Source: JAICJR01 sp963848495
GTDB lineage: Bacteria > Actinomycetota > Thermoleophilia > Solirubrobacterales > Thermoleophilaceae
Length of the DNA stretch: 64,000 nucleotides
Assembly: GCA_963848495.1 (NCBI GenBank)
Contig: CAWKDV010000004.1
Span: forward strand, 620,001 to 684,000
Reading direction: 5' to 3'
The translations under genes and the position numbers were made by a program. The notes below the pieces were generated by a model. The model made no database searches, had not been told where the DNA came from, and saw only the letters and a list, made by a program, of their open reading frames with translations. Each line of letters starts with the position of its first letter. Within the stretch, counting starts at the first letter, position 1. Positions 50,029 to 59,283 of this stretch are shown here, in pieces.

Positions 50029-53025
50029 ATGTCGACTGCCGTTTCTGCGCAGCGGCTGCTTGGGCGGGGCACTGAGTGTGCCGCCCTGGATGAGCTGGTG
50101 GCGAGTGTGCGCGTGGGTCCGAGCCGGGCGCTGGTCCTGCGCGGGGAGGCCGGGGTCGGCAAGAGCGCGTTGTTGGAATATCTGATCGCGCACGCGTCGG
50201 GATGCGGCATCGCCCGGGCGACCGGCGTCGAGTCGGAGATGGAGCTCGCGTACGCGGGGCTGCAGCAGCTGTGCGCGCCGTTCCTGGTGCGCTTGGAGGG
50301 CCTTCCAGGCCCGCAGCGCGATGCGCTTGGGATCGCGTTCGGTTTGCGTGACGGCGCTGCGCCGGATCGTTTCCTCGTCGGCCTGGCGGTCCTGAGTCTG
50401 CTCTCGGAGGTCGCGGAGGAGCGGCCTCTGGTCTGCCTCGTGGACGACGCGCAGTGGCTCGACATGGCCTCCGAGCAGGCGCTGGCGTTCGTCGCGCGCC
50501 GTCTCGGTGCGGAGTCGGTCGGGCTGGTCTTCGCCGTGCGCGAATCGAGCGGCGAACGGCATTTCGAGGGGTTGCCGGAGCTCGCCGTCGATGGGCTGGA
50601 TGATGGTGATGCGCGCGAGTTACTCGCGACTGTGGTCACCGGTCCGCTCGACGAGCGAGTGCGTGATCGGATCGTGGCCGAGACGCGCGGCAATCCGCTG
50701 GCGCTGCTCGAGCTGCCGCGTGGCAGGTCGCCTGCGGAGCTTGCGGGCGGGTTCGGGCTGTCCGATGCCCCGGCGTTGTCGGGGCGGATCGAACGGAGCT
50801 TCTCGGAGCGGCTGGCGCCGCTGCCGCCGGCGACGCGGCTGTTGCTGCTCGTCACTGCGGCGGAGCCGGTGGGGGATCCGGTGTTGGTGTGGCGGGCGGC
50901 AGCCGAGCTCGGCATCGGGCCAGACGCGGCCGCGCCGGCGACCGCCGCTGGACTGGTCGATTTCGGGGCGCAGGTTCGCTTCGGTCACCCGCTCGTGCGC
51001 TCGGCGATCTACAGCGGGGCGGCGCCGGAGGAGCGCCAGCGCGCCCACCGCGCGCTCGCCGAGGCCACTGAGGCCGACACCGACCCCGATCGCCGCGCCT
51101 GGCACCTCGCCCACGCGACGGCGGGGCTCGATGAGGACGTCGCGGCCGAACTGGAGCGCTCCGCCGGCCGAGCGCGGGCGCGAGGCGGTCTGGCGGCCGG
51201 CGCCGCGTTTCACGAGCGGGCCGTCGAGCTGACACCCGATCCGCGGCGCCGCGTGCAGCGTGCGCTCCTCGCCGCACAGAGCAAGCACCAGGCCGGCGCG
51301 AACGACGCGGCGCTGCGGCTGCTGGCGGTCGCGCAGGCCGGGCCGCTGGACGAGCCCGAGCGAGCCCGCGCCCAGCTGTTACAAGCGCAGATCACCTTCG
51401 CGACGACGCGCGGCCGCGACGCTCCGCGCCTGCTGCTCGAGGCGGCCAGGCGGCTCGAAACGCTGGACCCGAGGCTCACGCGCGAGACGTATCTCGAGGC
51501 GCTCGCGGCTGCCCTCTCCGCGGAGAGCTTCGTCCGGGCGGGCGATGCGCGTGAAATCGCGGCAGCCATTCTGGCCGCCGATTGGGAGCCCTCGGCGCGC
51601 GCTTGCGATCTGCTGCTGGACGGCCTCGCCCTGCTCACCCGCGAGGGCTATGTGGCCGGGGCGCCAGCGTTGAGGGTCGCGCTGCGCGCGTTCCGGGACG
51701 AGCGAACCTCCGAGGAGGACGAGCTGCGCTGGCTTTGGCTCGCCTCCCGGATCGCCCGCGCGCTTGCCGATGATCAGCCCTGGGACGAGCTCACCGCGCG
51801 TCACCTCGCGCTCGCGCGCAGGGACGGCGCGTTCTCCGCGCTGCCGGTCGCGCTCACCGACCGCATGGAGGTCGAGCTGTTCGCCGGACGGATCGGCGCG
51901 GCCACATCGCTGGCCGCCGAGGCGGACGCGATTGTCGAGGCAACCGGCAGCCACCTGGCCCTGCGCACCTCGATCATGCTGGCGAACTGGCGCGGGCGGG
52001 ACGCCGAGGCTTCGGCGCTGATCGAGGCCCGCCGGCAGGAAGCACAGCGGCGGGGCGAGGGGCTCCGGGTCGCGGCCAACGAGTGGGGCAGCACGCAGCG
52101 TTACAACGGGCTCGGCCGATACGAGGACGCCCTGTCCGCGGCCGAGCGGGCCGCCGAAGACCCGCGCGGGCTGGGGCAGTCGATGTGGGTGCTCGCGGAG
52201 CACGTCGAGGCCGCCGTGCGGAGCGGCCGGCCCGAGCGCGCGACGGGTCCGCTCGCGCAGCTAGCCGAGCTTGCCCACGCCGCCGGCACGGACTGGGCGC
52301 TCGGGACGCACGCGCGCGCGGCGGCGATGCTTGCCGACGGAGCCACGGCCGAGCGGCTCTACCGGGAGGCGATCGAACGACTGGCCCGCATGCACACCCG
52401 CAGGTCTCAGGCGCTGGCTCGCGCTTACCTGCTGTATGGCGAGTGGCTGCGGCGCGAGCACCGGCGCGTCGACGCCCGCGAGCAGCTGCGAGTCGCTCAC
52501 ACGATGCTCTCGGACATGGGTGCTGACGCGTTCGCCGAGCGCGCCCGCCGCGAGCTGCTCGCCACGGGCGAGACGGTGCGCAAGCGCACGGTCGAGACGC
52601 TCGACGAGCTGACCCCGCAAGAGGTGCAGGTCGCACGCCTCGCCGCCGATGGGCAAACGAATCCCGAGATCGGCGGACAGCTGTTCCTAAGCCCCCGCAC
52701 GGTGGAGTGGCACCTGACCAAGGTGTTCGGAAAGCTCGGGGTCAGCTCTCGCAAGGAGCTCCGCGCGGCGCTGTCCGAGGTCGGGCAGCCGTCGTCCGCC
52801 GCCGGCAGCGACCCGGGCGCAGGTGTTAACCCTGGGACGGCGGCTGAGGCGACTGCCGAGCCGTCTGGTGCCAGCTCGTTTGACGTCCACCGACGAGCCT
52901 TCGCCCGACGAGAACAAGTCGCTCGTGATGGGCACAGGGCGCGGGATCGATCCAAACCGTTTCCTGACCGCAGTGCTGTTCACGGACATCGTCGGCTCGA
53001 CCGATACAGCCGCTCGCTTGGGTGA
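50029..53025 (+). CDS. LuxR-family AAA (LAL-type) regulator 1
   Basis: 998 residues from ATG 50029. Walker A GEAGVGKSALLEYL, Walker B LVCLVDDAQWLD, sensor-like VFAVRES, then a TPR-rich middle. The C-terminal LuxR helix-turn-helix is LTPQEVQVARLAADGQTNPEIGGQLFLSPRTVEWHLTKVFGKLGV. Family members end soon after ELRAALSEVG. This frame runs about 75 residues further into low-complexity and then basic sequence that overlaps the cyclase gene in another phase, so the natural stop seems lost. It is highly similar throughout to the gene at 53523. Inducer unknown; ATP-dependent activation is the family model. Confidence 0.88.
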   Translation: MSTAVSAQRLLGRGTECAALDELVASVRVGPSRALVLRGEAGVGKSALLEYLIAHASGCGIARATGVESEMELAYAGLQQLCAPFLVRLEGLPGPQRDALGIAFGLRDGAAPDRFLVGLAVLSLLSEVAEERPLVCLVDDAQWLDMASEQALAFVARRLGAESVGLVFAVRESSGERHFEGLPELAVDGLDDGDARELLATVVTGPLDERVRDRIVAETRGNPLALLELPRGRSPAELAGGFGLSDAPALSGRIERSFSERLAPLPPATRLLLLVTAAEPVGDPVLVWRAAAELGIGPDAAAPATAAGLVDFGAQVRFGHPLVRSAIYSGAAPEERQRAHRALAEATEADTDPDRRAWHLAHATAGLDEDVAAELERSAGRARARGGLAAGAAFHERAVELTPDPRRRVQRALLAAQSKHQAGANDAALRLLAVAQAGPLDEPERARAQLLQAQITFATTRGRDAPRLLLEAARRLETLDPRLTRETYLEALAAALSAESFVRAGDAREIAAAILAADWEPSARACDLLLDGLALLTREGYVAGAPALRVALRAFRDERTSEEDELRWLWLASRIARALADDQPWDELTARHLALARRDGAFSALPVALTDRMEVELFAGRIGAATSLAAEADAIVEATGSHLALRTSIMLANWRGRDAEASALIEARRQEAQRRGEGLRVAANEWGSTQRYNGLGRYEDALSAAERAAEDPRGLGQSMWVLAEHVEAAVRSGRPERATGPLAQLAELAHAAGTDWALGTHARAAAMLADGATAERLYREAIERLARMHTRRSQALARAYLLYGEWLRREHRRVDAREQLRVAHTMLSDMGADAFAERARRELLATGETVRKRTVETLDELTPQEVQVARLAADGQTNPEIGGQLFLSPRTVEWHLTKVFGKLGVSSRKELRAALSEVGQPSSAAGSDPGAGVNPGTAAEATAEPSGASSFDVHRRAFARREQVARDGHRARDRSKPFPDRSAVHGHRRLDRYSRSLG

Positions 53026-53437
53026 CCGGCGCTGGCGAGAGCTGCTCGACCGCTACGACGCGATCGTGGCCGCCGAGGTGGAGCGCTTTCGCGGCCGGTT
53101 GATCAAGACGACCGGTGATGGTGCGCTGGCGACCTTCGACGGGCCGGCACGGGCGATCCGCTGCGCGAGCGCACTGCGCGACTCCGCGCAAACGCTCGAC
53201 CTTCAGCTGCGCCAGGGCATCCACATCGGCGAGGTCGAGCGGCGAGGCAGTGACATCGGCGGCATCGCCGTGAATCTTGCCGCGCGCGTGCAGGCGGCGG
53301 CCGGGCCGGATGAGGTGCTCGTCACCCGCACCGTCGCAGACCTCGTCGCCGGGTCGGGCATCGAGTTCCAGGACCGCGGCGAGCACGAACTAAGAGGTAT
53401 CCCCGGCCGCTGGCAGCTGCTGGAGGTCGCCGGTTGA
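52823..53437 (+). CDS. Class III adenylate/guanylate cyclase domain protein
   Basis: 204 residues from GTG 52823; ATG 52928 is an alternative that keeps the whole domain. FLTAVLFTDIVGSTDTAARLGDRRWRELLD holds the first metal Asp. KTTGDGALATFDGPARAI holds the second. IGGIAVNLAARVQAAAGPDEVLVTRTV has the Asn/Arg transition-state pair. The end (EFQDRGEHELRGIPGRWQLLEV) is canonical. Such domains usually form the tail of a longer protein (TPR or hydrolase fused), so this may be the surviving catalytic end or a true stand-alone cyclase. It overlaps the read-through tail of LuxR gene 1. Confidence 0.75.
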   Translation: MLTLGRRLRRLPSRLVPARLTSTDEPSPDENKSLVMGTGRGIDPNRFLTAVLFTDIVGSTDTAARLGDRRWRELLDRYDAIVAAEVERFRGRLIKTTGDGALATFDGPARAIRCASALRDSAQTLDLQLRQGIHIGEVERRGSDIGGIAVNLAARVQAAAGPDEVLVTRTVADLVAGSGIEFQDRGEHELRGIPGRWQLLEVAG

Positions 53438-53487
53438 CGCCGGCCCATTAGCCGCCAATCGAGCTGAACTCAGGCCCCCTTTGAGCT

Positions 53488-53502
53488 CCACTGCCGCAGT
53501 GG
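53488..53502. promoter_or_regulatory. Palindrome between cyclase and LuxR gene 2
   Basis: CCACTGC-C-GCAGTGG, perfect 7-base arms, about 20 bases upstream of the second LuxR start. Operator or cyclase terminator. Confidence 0.4.
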
Positions 53503-53522
53503 TCTTAGCATGAGTGGTGCTC

Positions 53523-56294
53523 ATGGAAAACCCTGCTCCTGGACCGGGGGGGCGCACTAGCTTGCGTGGGCGGGCCAACGAGTGTGCCGTGGTGGAAGGG
53601 TTTGTCACGGCGGTGCGGGCGGGCGAGGGGCGGTCGCTCGTTCTGCGCGGCGAGGCGGGGATCGGGAAAACGGCGCTGCTGCAGTACCTGATCGAGTCCG
53701 CCGCGGGTTTCAAGGTCGTGCGGGCAACGGGGGTGGAGTCGGAAGTGGAGCTGGCCTACGCCAGCTTGCATCAGGTGTGCTCGCCGCTGCTCGATCGGCT
53801 CCCAAGGCTTCCGGCTCCGCAGCGGGAGGCGCTCGAGATCGTGTTCGGGCGGAGCGCTGGCGCAGCTCCGGATCGGTTTCTCGTCGGGTTGGGGGTTTTG
53901 AGCTTGTTCTCGGAGGTGTCCGAGGAGCGTCCACTGCTGTGCGCGATCGATGACGCCCAGTGGCTCGATCAGGCATCTGCGCTGACGCTGGCCTTCGTTG
54001 CCCGTCGCCTGCTGGCCGAGCCGGTCGGGATCGTGTTCGCCGCGCGGGAGCCCGGCGAGGAGCTTCAAGGCGTGCCTGAGCTGGAGGTGCGCGGCCTAAG
54101 GGATCGGGACGCCCGCGCGCTGCTGGGCTCGGCAGTGCGCTTCAGGTTGGATGAGCGAGTGCGCGAGCGGATCATCGCCGAGACGCGGGGTAACCCACTC
54201 GCGCTACTCGAGCTGCCGTCAGGGCTGACGGCGACGCAGCTGGCCGGAGGATTCGCGCTCCTTGGCGCGGAAGGTCTCACGGGGCGGATCGAGGAGAGTT
54301 TCGTTCGTCGAATCGGCACGCTGTCTGGCGACGCTCGGCGGCTGTTGCTGCTCGCGGCGGCGGAACCAGTCGGCGATCCCCTTCTGCTCTGGCGCGCGGC
54401 CGAGCGACTCGGGATCGGCCCCGCGGCCGCAGGAGGCGCGGAGGCACAAGGTTTGCTGGCGATCGGCGAGCGAGTGACGTTCCGGCATCCCCTCGTGCGC
54501 TCGGCGATCTACCGATCAGCGGCGGGGGACGAGCGCCGAGCGGTCCACCTGACGCTCGCGGAGGCGACCGACCAGGACGTCGACCCTGACAGTCGGGCGT
54601 GGCATCTGGCGGCGGCCGCGACGGAGCCTGATGAGCAGGTTGCGTTAGAGCTCGAGCGCTCGGCCGGACGAGCGCAGGCGCGTGGCGGGGTCGCCGTTGG
54701 GGCGGCGTTCCTGCAGCGCGCCGTCGCGCTGACGCAAGATCCCGCGCGGCGTGCGGATCGCGCGCTGGCTGCCGCTGAGGCGAGCCTCCAGGCCGGTGAG
54801 TTCGACGCGGCCCAGCGTCTGGTGGCCACCGCGGAGGCCGGGCCGCTCGGGGAGTTCCAGCGCGCGCGTGCGCACCTGCTGCGCGGCCACGTGGCGTTCG
54901 CGTCGGGTTTCAGAAGCGATGCTCCTAGGCTGCTGCTGGAAGCTGCGAAGCGACTCGAGCCGTTCGACCTCACGGTCGCGCGCGAGACCTACCTGACCGC
55001 CTGGGGCGCGGCGGTGTTCGCCGATCCCGCGGGAGGCGGCGTCCTGGAGGAGATCTGCCGCGCCATCCGAGTCCTCCCCCCGCCGAGCACAACCCCGAGT
55101 CCCCTCGACGTGCTGCTCGACGGGCTCGCGCTGCTGATCACCGAGGGGCGCGCCGCTGCGGCTCCGACCCTGCAGCACGCAGCGGAGTTGCTCACCCGCA
55201 TCCCTGTGGCGGACGTCCTACGGTGGGGCTGGGCCGCAACTGCCGCGAGCGACGCCGTATGGGACGACCGGGGCAAGCTCGCGATCGCGGCGAGACACGT
55301 TCAGCTCGTTCGCGACGCCGGCGCGCTTGCGGAGTTGCCTATTCACCTCAGCGCGTTGGGCCTGGCAAAAGCATGGGTCGGGGACTTCGCCGATGCCGCC
55401 TCCCTGATCGCCGAGAGCGAAAGCGTGGCGGCGGCGACCGGTAGTCCCATCGCGCCATACACCCTGCTGAGGCTCCGCGCACTGCAAGGGAGCGAAGCCG
55501 AGGCCACCAGACTGATAGCGAGCGCGATCGAGCAAGCCATGGCCGGAGGTCAAGGTTTGGCGGCGGCGTGGGCGCACTGGGATGCCGCGGTCCTATACAA
55601 CGGTCTCGGCCGTTACGAGGAGGCGGCGCCGGCGGCCCGCCGAGCCGCCGCGAACACCTTCGAGCCGTGGGTATCAATGTGGGCACTTCCCGAGCTCGTA
55701 GAGGCGGCGGCTCGCGCAGGCGACGCCAAGCTCGCACACGATGCGCTCAAGCGGCTTGAGGAGGTGACCCAGCCCAGCGGAACCGACTTCGCGCTCGGCA
55801 TCGTGGCGCGCTCTAGGGCGCTGTTGGGCGAGGGTGCCGCAGCAGACGACCTGTATTGCGAAGCGATCGAGCGGCTGAGCCGCACCCTGCTGCGGCCCGA
55901 GCTCGCCCGCGCGCACCTCCTTTACGGCGAGTGGCTGAGGCGCGAGAACCGCGGCGTCGACGCCCGCGAGCAGCTACATGTCGCTCACGCGATGCTCGCC
56001 GACATCGGCATGGAGGCATTCGCCGAGCGCGCCCGCCGCGAACTCCTGGCCACCGGCGAGTCGGTGCGAAGGCGCACGGTCGAGACGCTCGATGAGCTGA
56101 CTCCGCAGGAGGTGCAGGTCGCGCGCCTGGCCGCCGGCGGGCAGACGAACGCGGAGATCGGCGCCCAGCTGTTCCTCAGCCCGCGCACCGTGGAGTGGCA
56201 CCTGAGCAAGGTGTTCGGCAAGCTCGGGGTCAGCTCTCGCAAGGAGCTCCGCGCGGCGCTGTCCGACGTCGGCGCAGTCATCGCTGCCGTGTAG
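53523..56294 (+). CDS. LuxR-family AAA (LAL-type) regulator 2
   Basis: 923 residues from ATG 53523 (GTG 53514 possible). Same layout as regulator 1: Walker A GEAGIGKTALLQYL, Walker B LLCAIDDAQWLD, TPR middle, HTH LTPQEVQVARLAAGGQTNAEIGAQLFLSPRTVEWHLSKVFGKLGV. It ends normally at ELRAALSDVGAVIAAV. The C-terminal domain is nearly identical to regulator 1, which implies recent duplication or gene conversion. Its last 45 bases begin a segment duplicated at 58386. Confidence 0.92.
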   Translation: MENPAPGPGGRTSLRGRANECAVVEGFVTAVRAGEGRSLVLRGEAGIGKTALLQYLIESAAGFKVVRATGVESEVELAYASLHQVCSPLLDRLPRLPAPQREALEIVFGRSAGAAPDRFLVGLGVLSLFSEVSEERPLLCAIDDAQWLDQASALTLAFVARRLLAEPVGIVFAAREPGEELQGVPELEVRGLRDRDARALLGSAVRFRLDERVRERIIAETRGNPLALLELPSGLTATQLAGGFALLGAEGLTGRIEESFVRRIGTLSGDARRLLLLAAAEPVGDPLLLWRAAERLGIGPAAAGGAEAQGLLAIGERVTFRHPLVRSAIYRSAAGDERRAVHLTLAEATDQDVDPDSRAWHLAAAATEPDEQVALELERSAGRAQARGGVAVGAAFLQRAVALTQDPARRADRALAAAEASLQAGEFDAAQRLVATAEAGPLGEFQRARAHLLRGHVAFASGFRSDAPRLLLEAAKRLEPFDLTVARETYLTAWGAAVFADPAGGGVLEEICRAIRVLPPPSTTPSPLDVLLDGLALLITEGRAAAAPTLQHAAELLTRIPVADVLRWGWAATAASDAVWDDRGKLAIAARHVQLVRDAGALAELPIHLSALGLAKAWVGDFADAASLIAESESVAAATGSPIAPYTLLRLRALQGSEAEATRLIASAIEQAMAGGQGLAAAWAHWDAAVLYNGLGRYEEAAPAARRAAANTFEPWVSMWALPELVEAAARAGDAKLAHDALKRLEEVTQPSGTDFALGIVARSRALLGEGAAADDLYCEAIERLSRTLLRPELARAHLLYGEWLRRENRGVDAREQLHVAHAMLADIGMEAFAERARRELLATGESVRRRTVETLDELTPQEVQVARLAAGGQTNAEIGAQLFLSPRTVEWHLSKVFGKLGVSSRKELRAALSDVGAVIAAV

Positions 56295-56475
56295 CGGGTC
56301 ACGGGCCCCCGGGTCCCAGGGGTCCAGGGGTCCAACCGGGGTTGGCACCGGGCGCGATCGACGCGCGATCACACGACCATGCGTGCCTCCCGGTCGAACC
56401 CAATCAAGGCAGCGCACGAAGCTCATGGGCTTGCTGGGTTCGGTGACCGTGGCCACCGGCTCCAACCGCACCCAC
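56251..56475 (+). repeat. Segmental duplication, copy 1 (LuxR end + SDR start)
   Basis: From GCGCGGCGCTGTCCGA through the LuxR stop, a GC-rich spacer (GGGTCACGGGCCCCCGGG), GCGCGATCGACGCGCGATCA and CATGCGTGC, to ATGGGCTTGCTGGGTTCGGT and CACCGGCTCCAACCGC. It matches copy 2 (58386-58606). The start codon and first 15 codons of an SDR gene (LGSVTVATGSNR) remain here. The rest was replaced by the secreted-protein gene. Confidence 0.75.
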
Positions 56476-56529
56476 CACGGACCACCTCGGACCGGAACTC
56501 ATCACCGTCCCCAGAAGGGAGTTACAAAC

Positions 56530-57936
56530 ATGTTTCGATTGACCATGTACCTGCGCTGGCGGGCGCTGATCGTCGCGGTCGCCGCAGTGGCCGCCGCGAC
56601 CGCGCTCGCGGGGCAGGCGTCGGCGGCGAATCGCAGCCATCGGCACCGCACCCACCACAACCATCGCGGCGCTCGTCACGTGCGCCCACACGACACCGGC
56701 AACACCGGATCGGCCACCGGGCTGGGGCAGCCGAGCGGGTTGCTGCCGAGAGAGAAGCTGACCGTCGAGAGCGCCCTGCAGGTCGACTTCGACAACGAGA
56801 GCGTCCGCCTCCCGCTGTACCCGGGCAAGGCCCCCAACGGAACCAAGGTCTGGTACGTCCTGCTCGACTCGTCGGACTCGGGGCTGGCGCACGACCTCGG
56901 CATCAACTATGCGCCGAAGCTCGCGAACGTCGGGATCGGATGCCCGGATTGCGTGCAGACGGTCAAGCTCGAGAACCCGGCGCCCAGCGACAACCACTTC
57001 GGGCCCGGGGTCGTGGACTTCGCCGGCGTGCCGGACTTCAGTCCGACCCGCGTCGCGACTCCCGGCCCCAACGGGTTCCCGCTTGACAAGCTCGAGCCCG
57101 GTGCCGTCGCCGGACCGGGCTACAGCCCGTTCATCCGCTTCGAGGGCTCGTCGGTCGTCTACAGCGCCCCGATCGTCGCGGTCGGCGACGGTCCGTTTGA
57201 CGTCACCCACCACACGAACACCGGCGACCGGGTGCTCGGCGTCCATCTCGGTGGCCCGTCGGCGCCCGGACAGTTCTCGGAATCGTGGGTTGACCTGCTG
57301 TTCGTCAAGGGCTTCGACGCCGGGCAGCCGATCGTCTACCTGAGCACGGATGCCGGCCAGCCGCTGACCGCGGTGCTCGAGCGCTCGACCTACGTGCCGG
57401 CGCTCGACCACGCGGCGACCAACGGGGGCGACGACTTCCTCGGCTCGGCCCGTGAGCGGCTCTTCGGGTTCATCAACGGCCAGACGGGGGCCAACAACCG
57501 TCAGGCGCAGGGCTTCGTGCACCTCGTCAAGGACGGCCTCGCATCGCACGACGCCTCCGCGCAGGACAGGAAGCTGATCAACGCGCTGCGCCACGGCGGC
57601 GATCTGCTCAACGTCTTCGGTGACTTCCCGACCGAGACCGACCCGCGGCACGCGCAGGCCTACAGCCCGCTGTGGGACGCCCAGCTCGGGCTGTGGACCG
57701 ACAAGGCCGTCAAGCAAGGGCTCAACACCCGCCAGATCGACGAGAACGTCGTCTTCAATCTGGCCGCCACCCGGCCCGACCTGCTGACCGGCGTCGACCC
57801 GGCCACGGGCCAGCCTCAGCCGTACGGCTCCGACGGCGTCGACATCAACTGCGCGGTCATCGGCTGGTCTGGAGACAAGCCGCCGACGGCCAACCTCGAG
57901 CCGCCCGCTCCGGGCTCGCAGTTCCCGCCGCGCTGA
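56530..57936 (+). CDS. Secreted protein of unknown function
   Basis: 468 residues from ATG 56530 with GAAGGGAG upstream. Signal peptide ALIVAVAAVAAATALAGQASAA, a His-rich stretch (NRSHRHRTHHNHRGARH) that might bind metal, then a globular part beginning LTVESALQVDFDNESVRLPL with GKAPNGTKVWYVLLDSSD, FGPGVVDFAGVPDF and AVLERSTYVPALDHA. The C-terminus has GVDINCAVIGWSGD. I believe homologues exist as exported proteins without assigned function. It lies between the two copies of a duplicated segment, so it was inserted there, or it was present before a deletion on its left. Confidence 0.7.
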   Translation: MFRLTMYLRWRALIVAVAAVAAATALAGQASAANRSHRHRTHHNHRGARHVRPHDTGNTGSATGLGQPSGLLPREKLTVESALQVDFDNESVRLPLYPGKAPNGTKVWYVLLDSSDSGLAHDLGINYAPKLANVGIGCPDCVQTVKLENPAPSDNHFGPGVVDFAGVPDFSPTRVATPGPNGFPLDKLEPGAVAGPGYSPFIRFEGSSVVYSAPIVAVGDGPFDVTHHTNTGDRVLGVHLGGPSAPGQFSESWVDLLFVKGFDAGQPIVYLSTDAGQPLTAVLERSTYVPALDHAATNGGDDFLGSARERLFGFINGQTGANNRQAQGFVHLVKDGLASHDASAQDRKLINALRHGGDLLNVFGDFPTETDPRHAQAYSPLWDAQLGLWTDKAVKQGLNTRQIDENVVFNLAATRPDLLTGVDPATGQPQPYGSDGVDINCAVIGWSGDKPPTANLEPPAPGSQFPPR

Positions 57937-57944
57937 GTCGGCAA

Positions 57945-57977
57945 ACTGGTGGGGCGACCCGCGGTCGCCCCACCAGT
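57945..57977. terminator. Strong hairpin terminator
   Basis: Fifteen-base perfect stem ACTGGTGGGGCGACC / GGTCGCCCCACCAGT with loop CGC, 8 bases after the secreted-protein stop. No T run. Confidence 0.75.
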
Positions 57978-58089
57978 CTCGTACCTCGTCGACCAGTTCA
58001 CGGCACGCCACCGCCCCGTCCTTGGTCTGAGCCGGGCGAAGGCGCCAAGCGGGTCTCAGTCTGGGGTCGACTTGATTGGTAGCTTGACG

Positions 58090-58444
58090 TGGACAGCTGC
58101 CCCGAGGCCTCGAGGCCGCGGTCCGGTGCGACGAGCAGGATGTGGCGCGCCGCACCGTCGACGCGTTCTGCCAGAAGACCCAGGCGAGCCCTACGGCGTG
58201 GGCGGGCGGGTTGAGGCCCGTTCACGAGCGCTGGTGAGCGACGGCGACGACGCCGAGGCGCTCTACCGGGAGGCGATCCCGCTCTTGGACGAGAGCCGGC
58301 CGCGCGTCGGGACAGCGCGCGCCCAGCTGCTCTACGGCGAGTGGCTGCGCCGTGAGCAGCGCCGCGTCGATGCCCGCCAGCAGCTGCGCGGCGCTGTCCG
58401 AGGTCGGCGCAGTCATCGCTGCCGATTGCGGGTCACGGGCCCCC
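58090..58444 (+). pseudogene. LuxR-AAA regulator remnant 3
   Basis: Pieces of the same TPR region as regulators 1 and 2: TQASPTAWA in one frame, then VEARSRALVSDGDDAEALYREAI and ARAQLLYGEWLRREQRRVDARQQLR in another. The text jumps directly to ALSEVGAVIAA, the very end of the protein. Everything from the last TPR through the helix-turn-helix (about 90 residues) is deleted, and at least two phase changes are present. It precedes an intact SDR gene exactly as regulator 2 precedes the broken SDR start. Confidence 0.7.
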
Positions 58445-58606
58445 GGGGTCCAGGGGTCCGGGGGTCGAACCGGGGACGGCACCGGGCGCGATCGACGCGC
58501 GATCACACGACCATGCGTGCGTCCCCTCGAACCCAATCAAGAAAAAGGACACCAAGCTCATGAACTTGCATGATTCAGTGGCCGTGGTCACCGGCTCCAA
58601 TCGCGG
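58386..58606 (+). repeat. Segmental duplication, copy 2 (LuxR end + SDR start)
   Basis: Counterpart of 56251-56475: same LuxR last codons, spacer with GGGTCACGGGCCCCCGGGG, GCGCGATCGACGCGCGATCA, and SDR start. Here the SDR gene is complete. The LuxR stop differs (GCCGATTGCGGG instead of GCCGTGTAGCGGG). Confidence 0.75.
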
Positions 58607-59252
58607 GCTCGGCCGCGAGTTCGCCGCGCAGCTGCTCGAGCGCGGCGCGAAGAAGGTGTACGCCACCGCGCGCGACCCCGAGAGCGTGCAGATTGCGGGC
58701 GTCACTCCGCTCGGCCTCGACATCACCGACCCGGAGTCCGTTGCGCGGGCGGCCGCAGTTGCCGGCGACGCCACGCTGCTCATCAACAACGCCGGCATAT
58801 CGACCGGCACGAGTCTGACGGACGGCGACCTGGCCCAGATCGAGCTGGAGATGCAGACGAACTTCTACGGCCCGCTTCGCGTCACCCGCGCCTTCGCGCC
58901 GATCCTGGCGTCAAACGGCGGCGGCGCGATCCTCAACGTCCTGTCGGTGCTGTCGTGGCTGCACCTCCCCGCCGCCGGTGCCTACAGCGCAGCGAAGGCC
59001 GCCGCGTGGGCGATGACGGACGCCGCCCGCCAGGAGCTCGCCCCCCACGGCATCCACGTCGCCGCGCTGCATGTTGCCTACATGGACACCGACATGGCGG
59101 CCCACATCGATGCTGCCAAGGCCAACCCGGCTGACGTCGCGGCGCTGGCGCTGGACGGCATCGAGACCGGCCTCACCGAGATCCTCGCCGACGACATCAC
59201 CGGCAACGTCAAGCAGGGCCTCTCGGCCCCGCCCGCCGTCGCCGTCGCCTGA
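58560..59252 (+). CDS. Short-chain dehydrogenase/reductase
   Basis: 230 residues. Cofactor motif VVTGSNRGLGREF, DITD, INNAGIS, a Ser in LNVLSVLSWL, and catalytic YSAAK (Tyr-x3-Lys). The Arg after the glycine motif and ATARDPES suggest NADP(H). The oxidised or reduced substrate is unknown. First gene of a run of four or five genes (SDR, MFS, reductase tail, redoxin, hypothetical) with short gaps or overlaps. Its upstream region is the duplicated LuxR tail. Confidence 0.92.
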   Translation: MNLHDSVAVVTGSNRGLGREFAAQLLERGAKKVYATARDPESVQIAGVTPLGLDITDPESVARAAAVAGDATLLINNAGISTGTSLTDGDLAQIELEMQTNFYGPLRVTRAFAPILASNGGGAILNVLSVLSWLHLPAAGAYSAAKAAAWAMTDAARQELAPHGIHVAALHVAYMDTDMAAHIDAAKANPADVAALALDGIETGLTEILADDITGNVKQGLSAPPAVAVA

Positions 59253-59283
59253 AGCGATCCCGCGGAATAGGAGGAATGCGCTG

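Noticed and set aside
56404..58155. A 583-codon minus-strand frame
   Set aside because: Antisense to a secreted protein with a good ribosome site and signal peptide; no motif of its own.
58440..58480. A TCGAACC motif with nearby G/C runs, reminiscent of a tRNA T-arm
   Set aside because: No acceptor or anticodon stem can be built, and the duplicate copy at 56330 has lost the motif.
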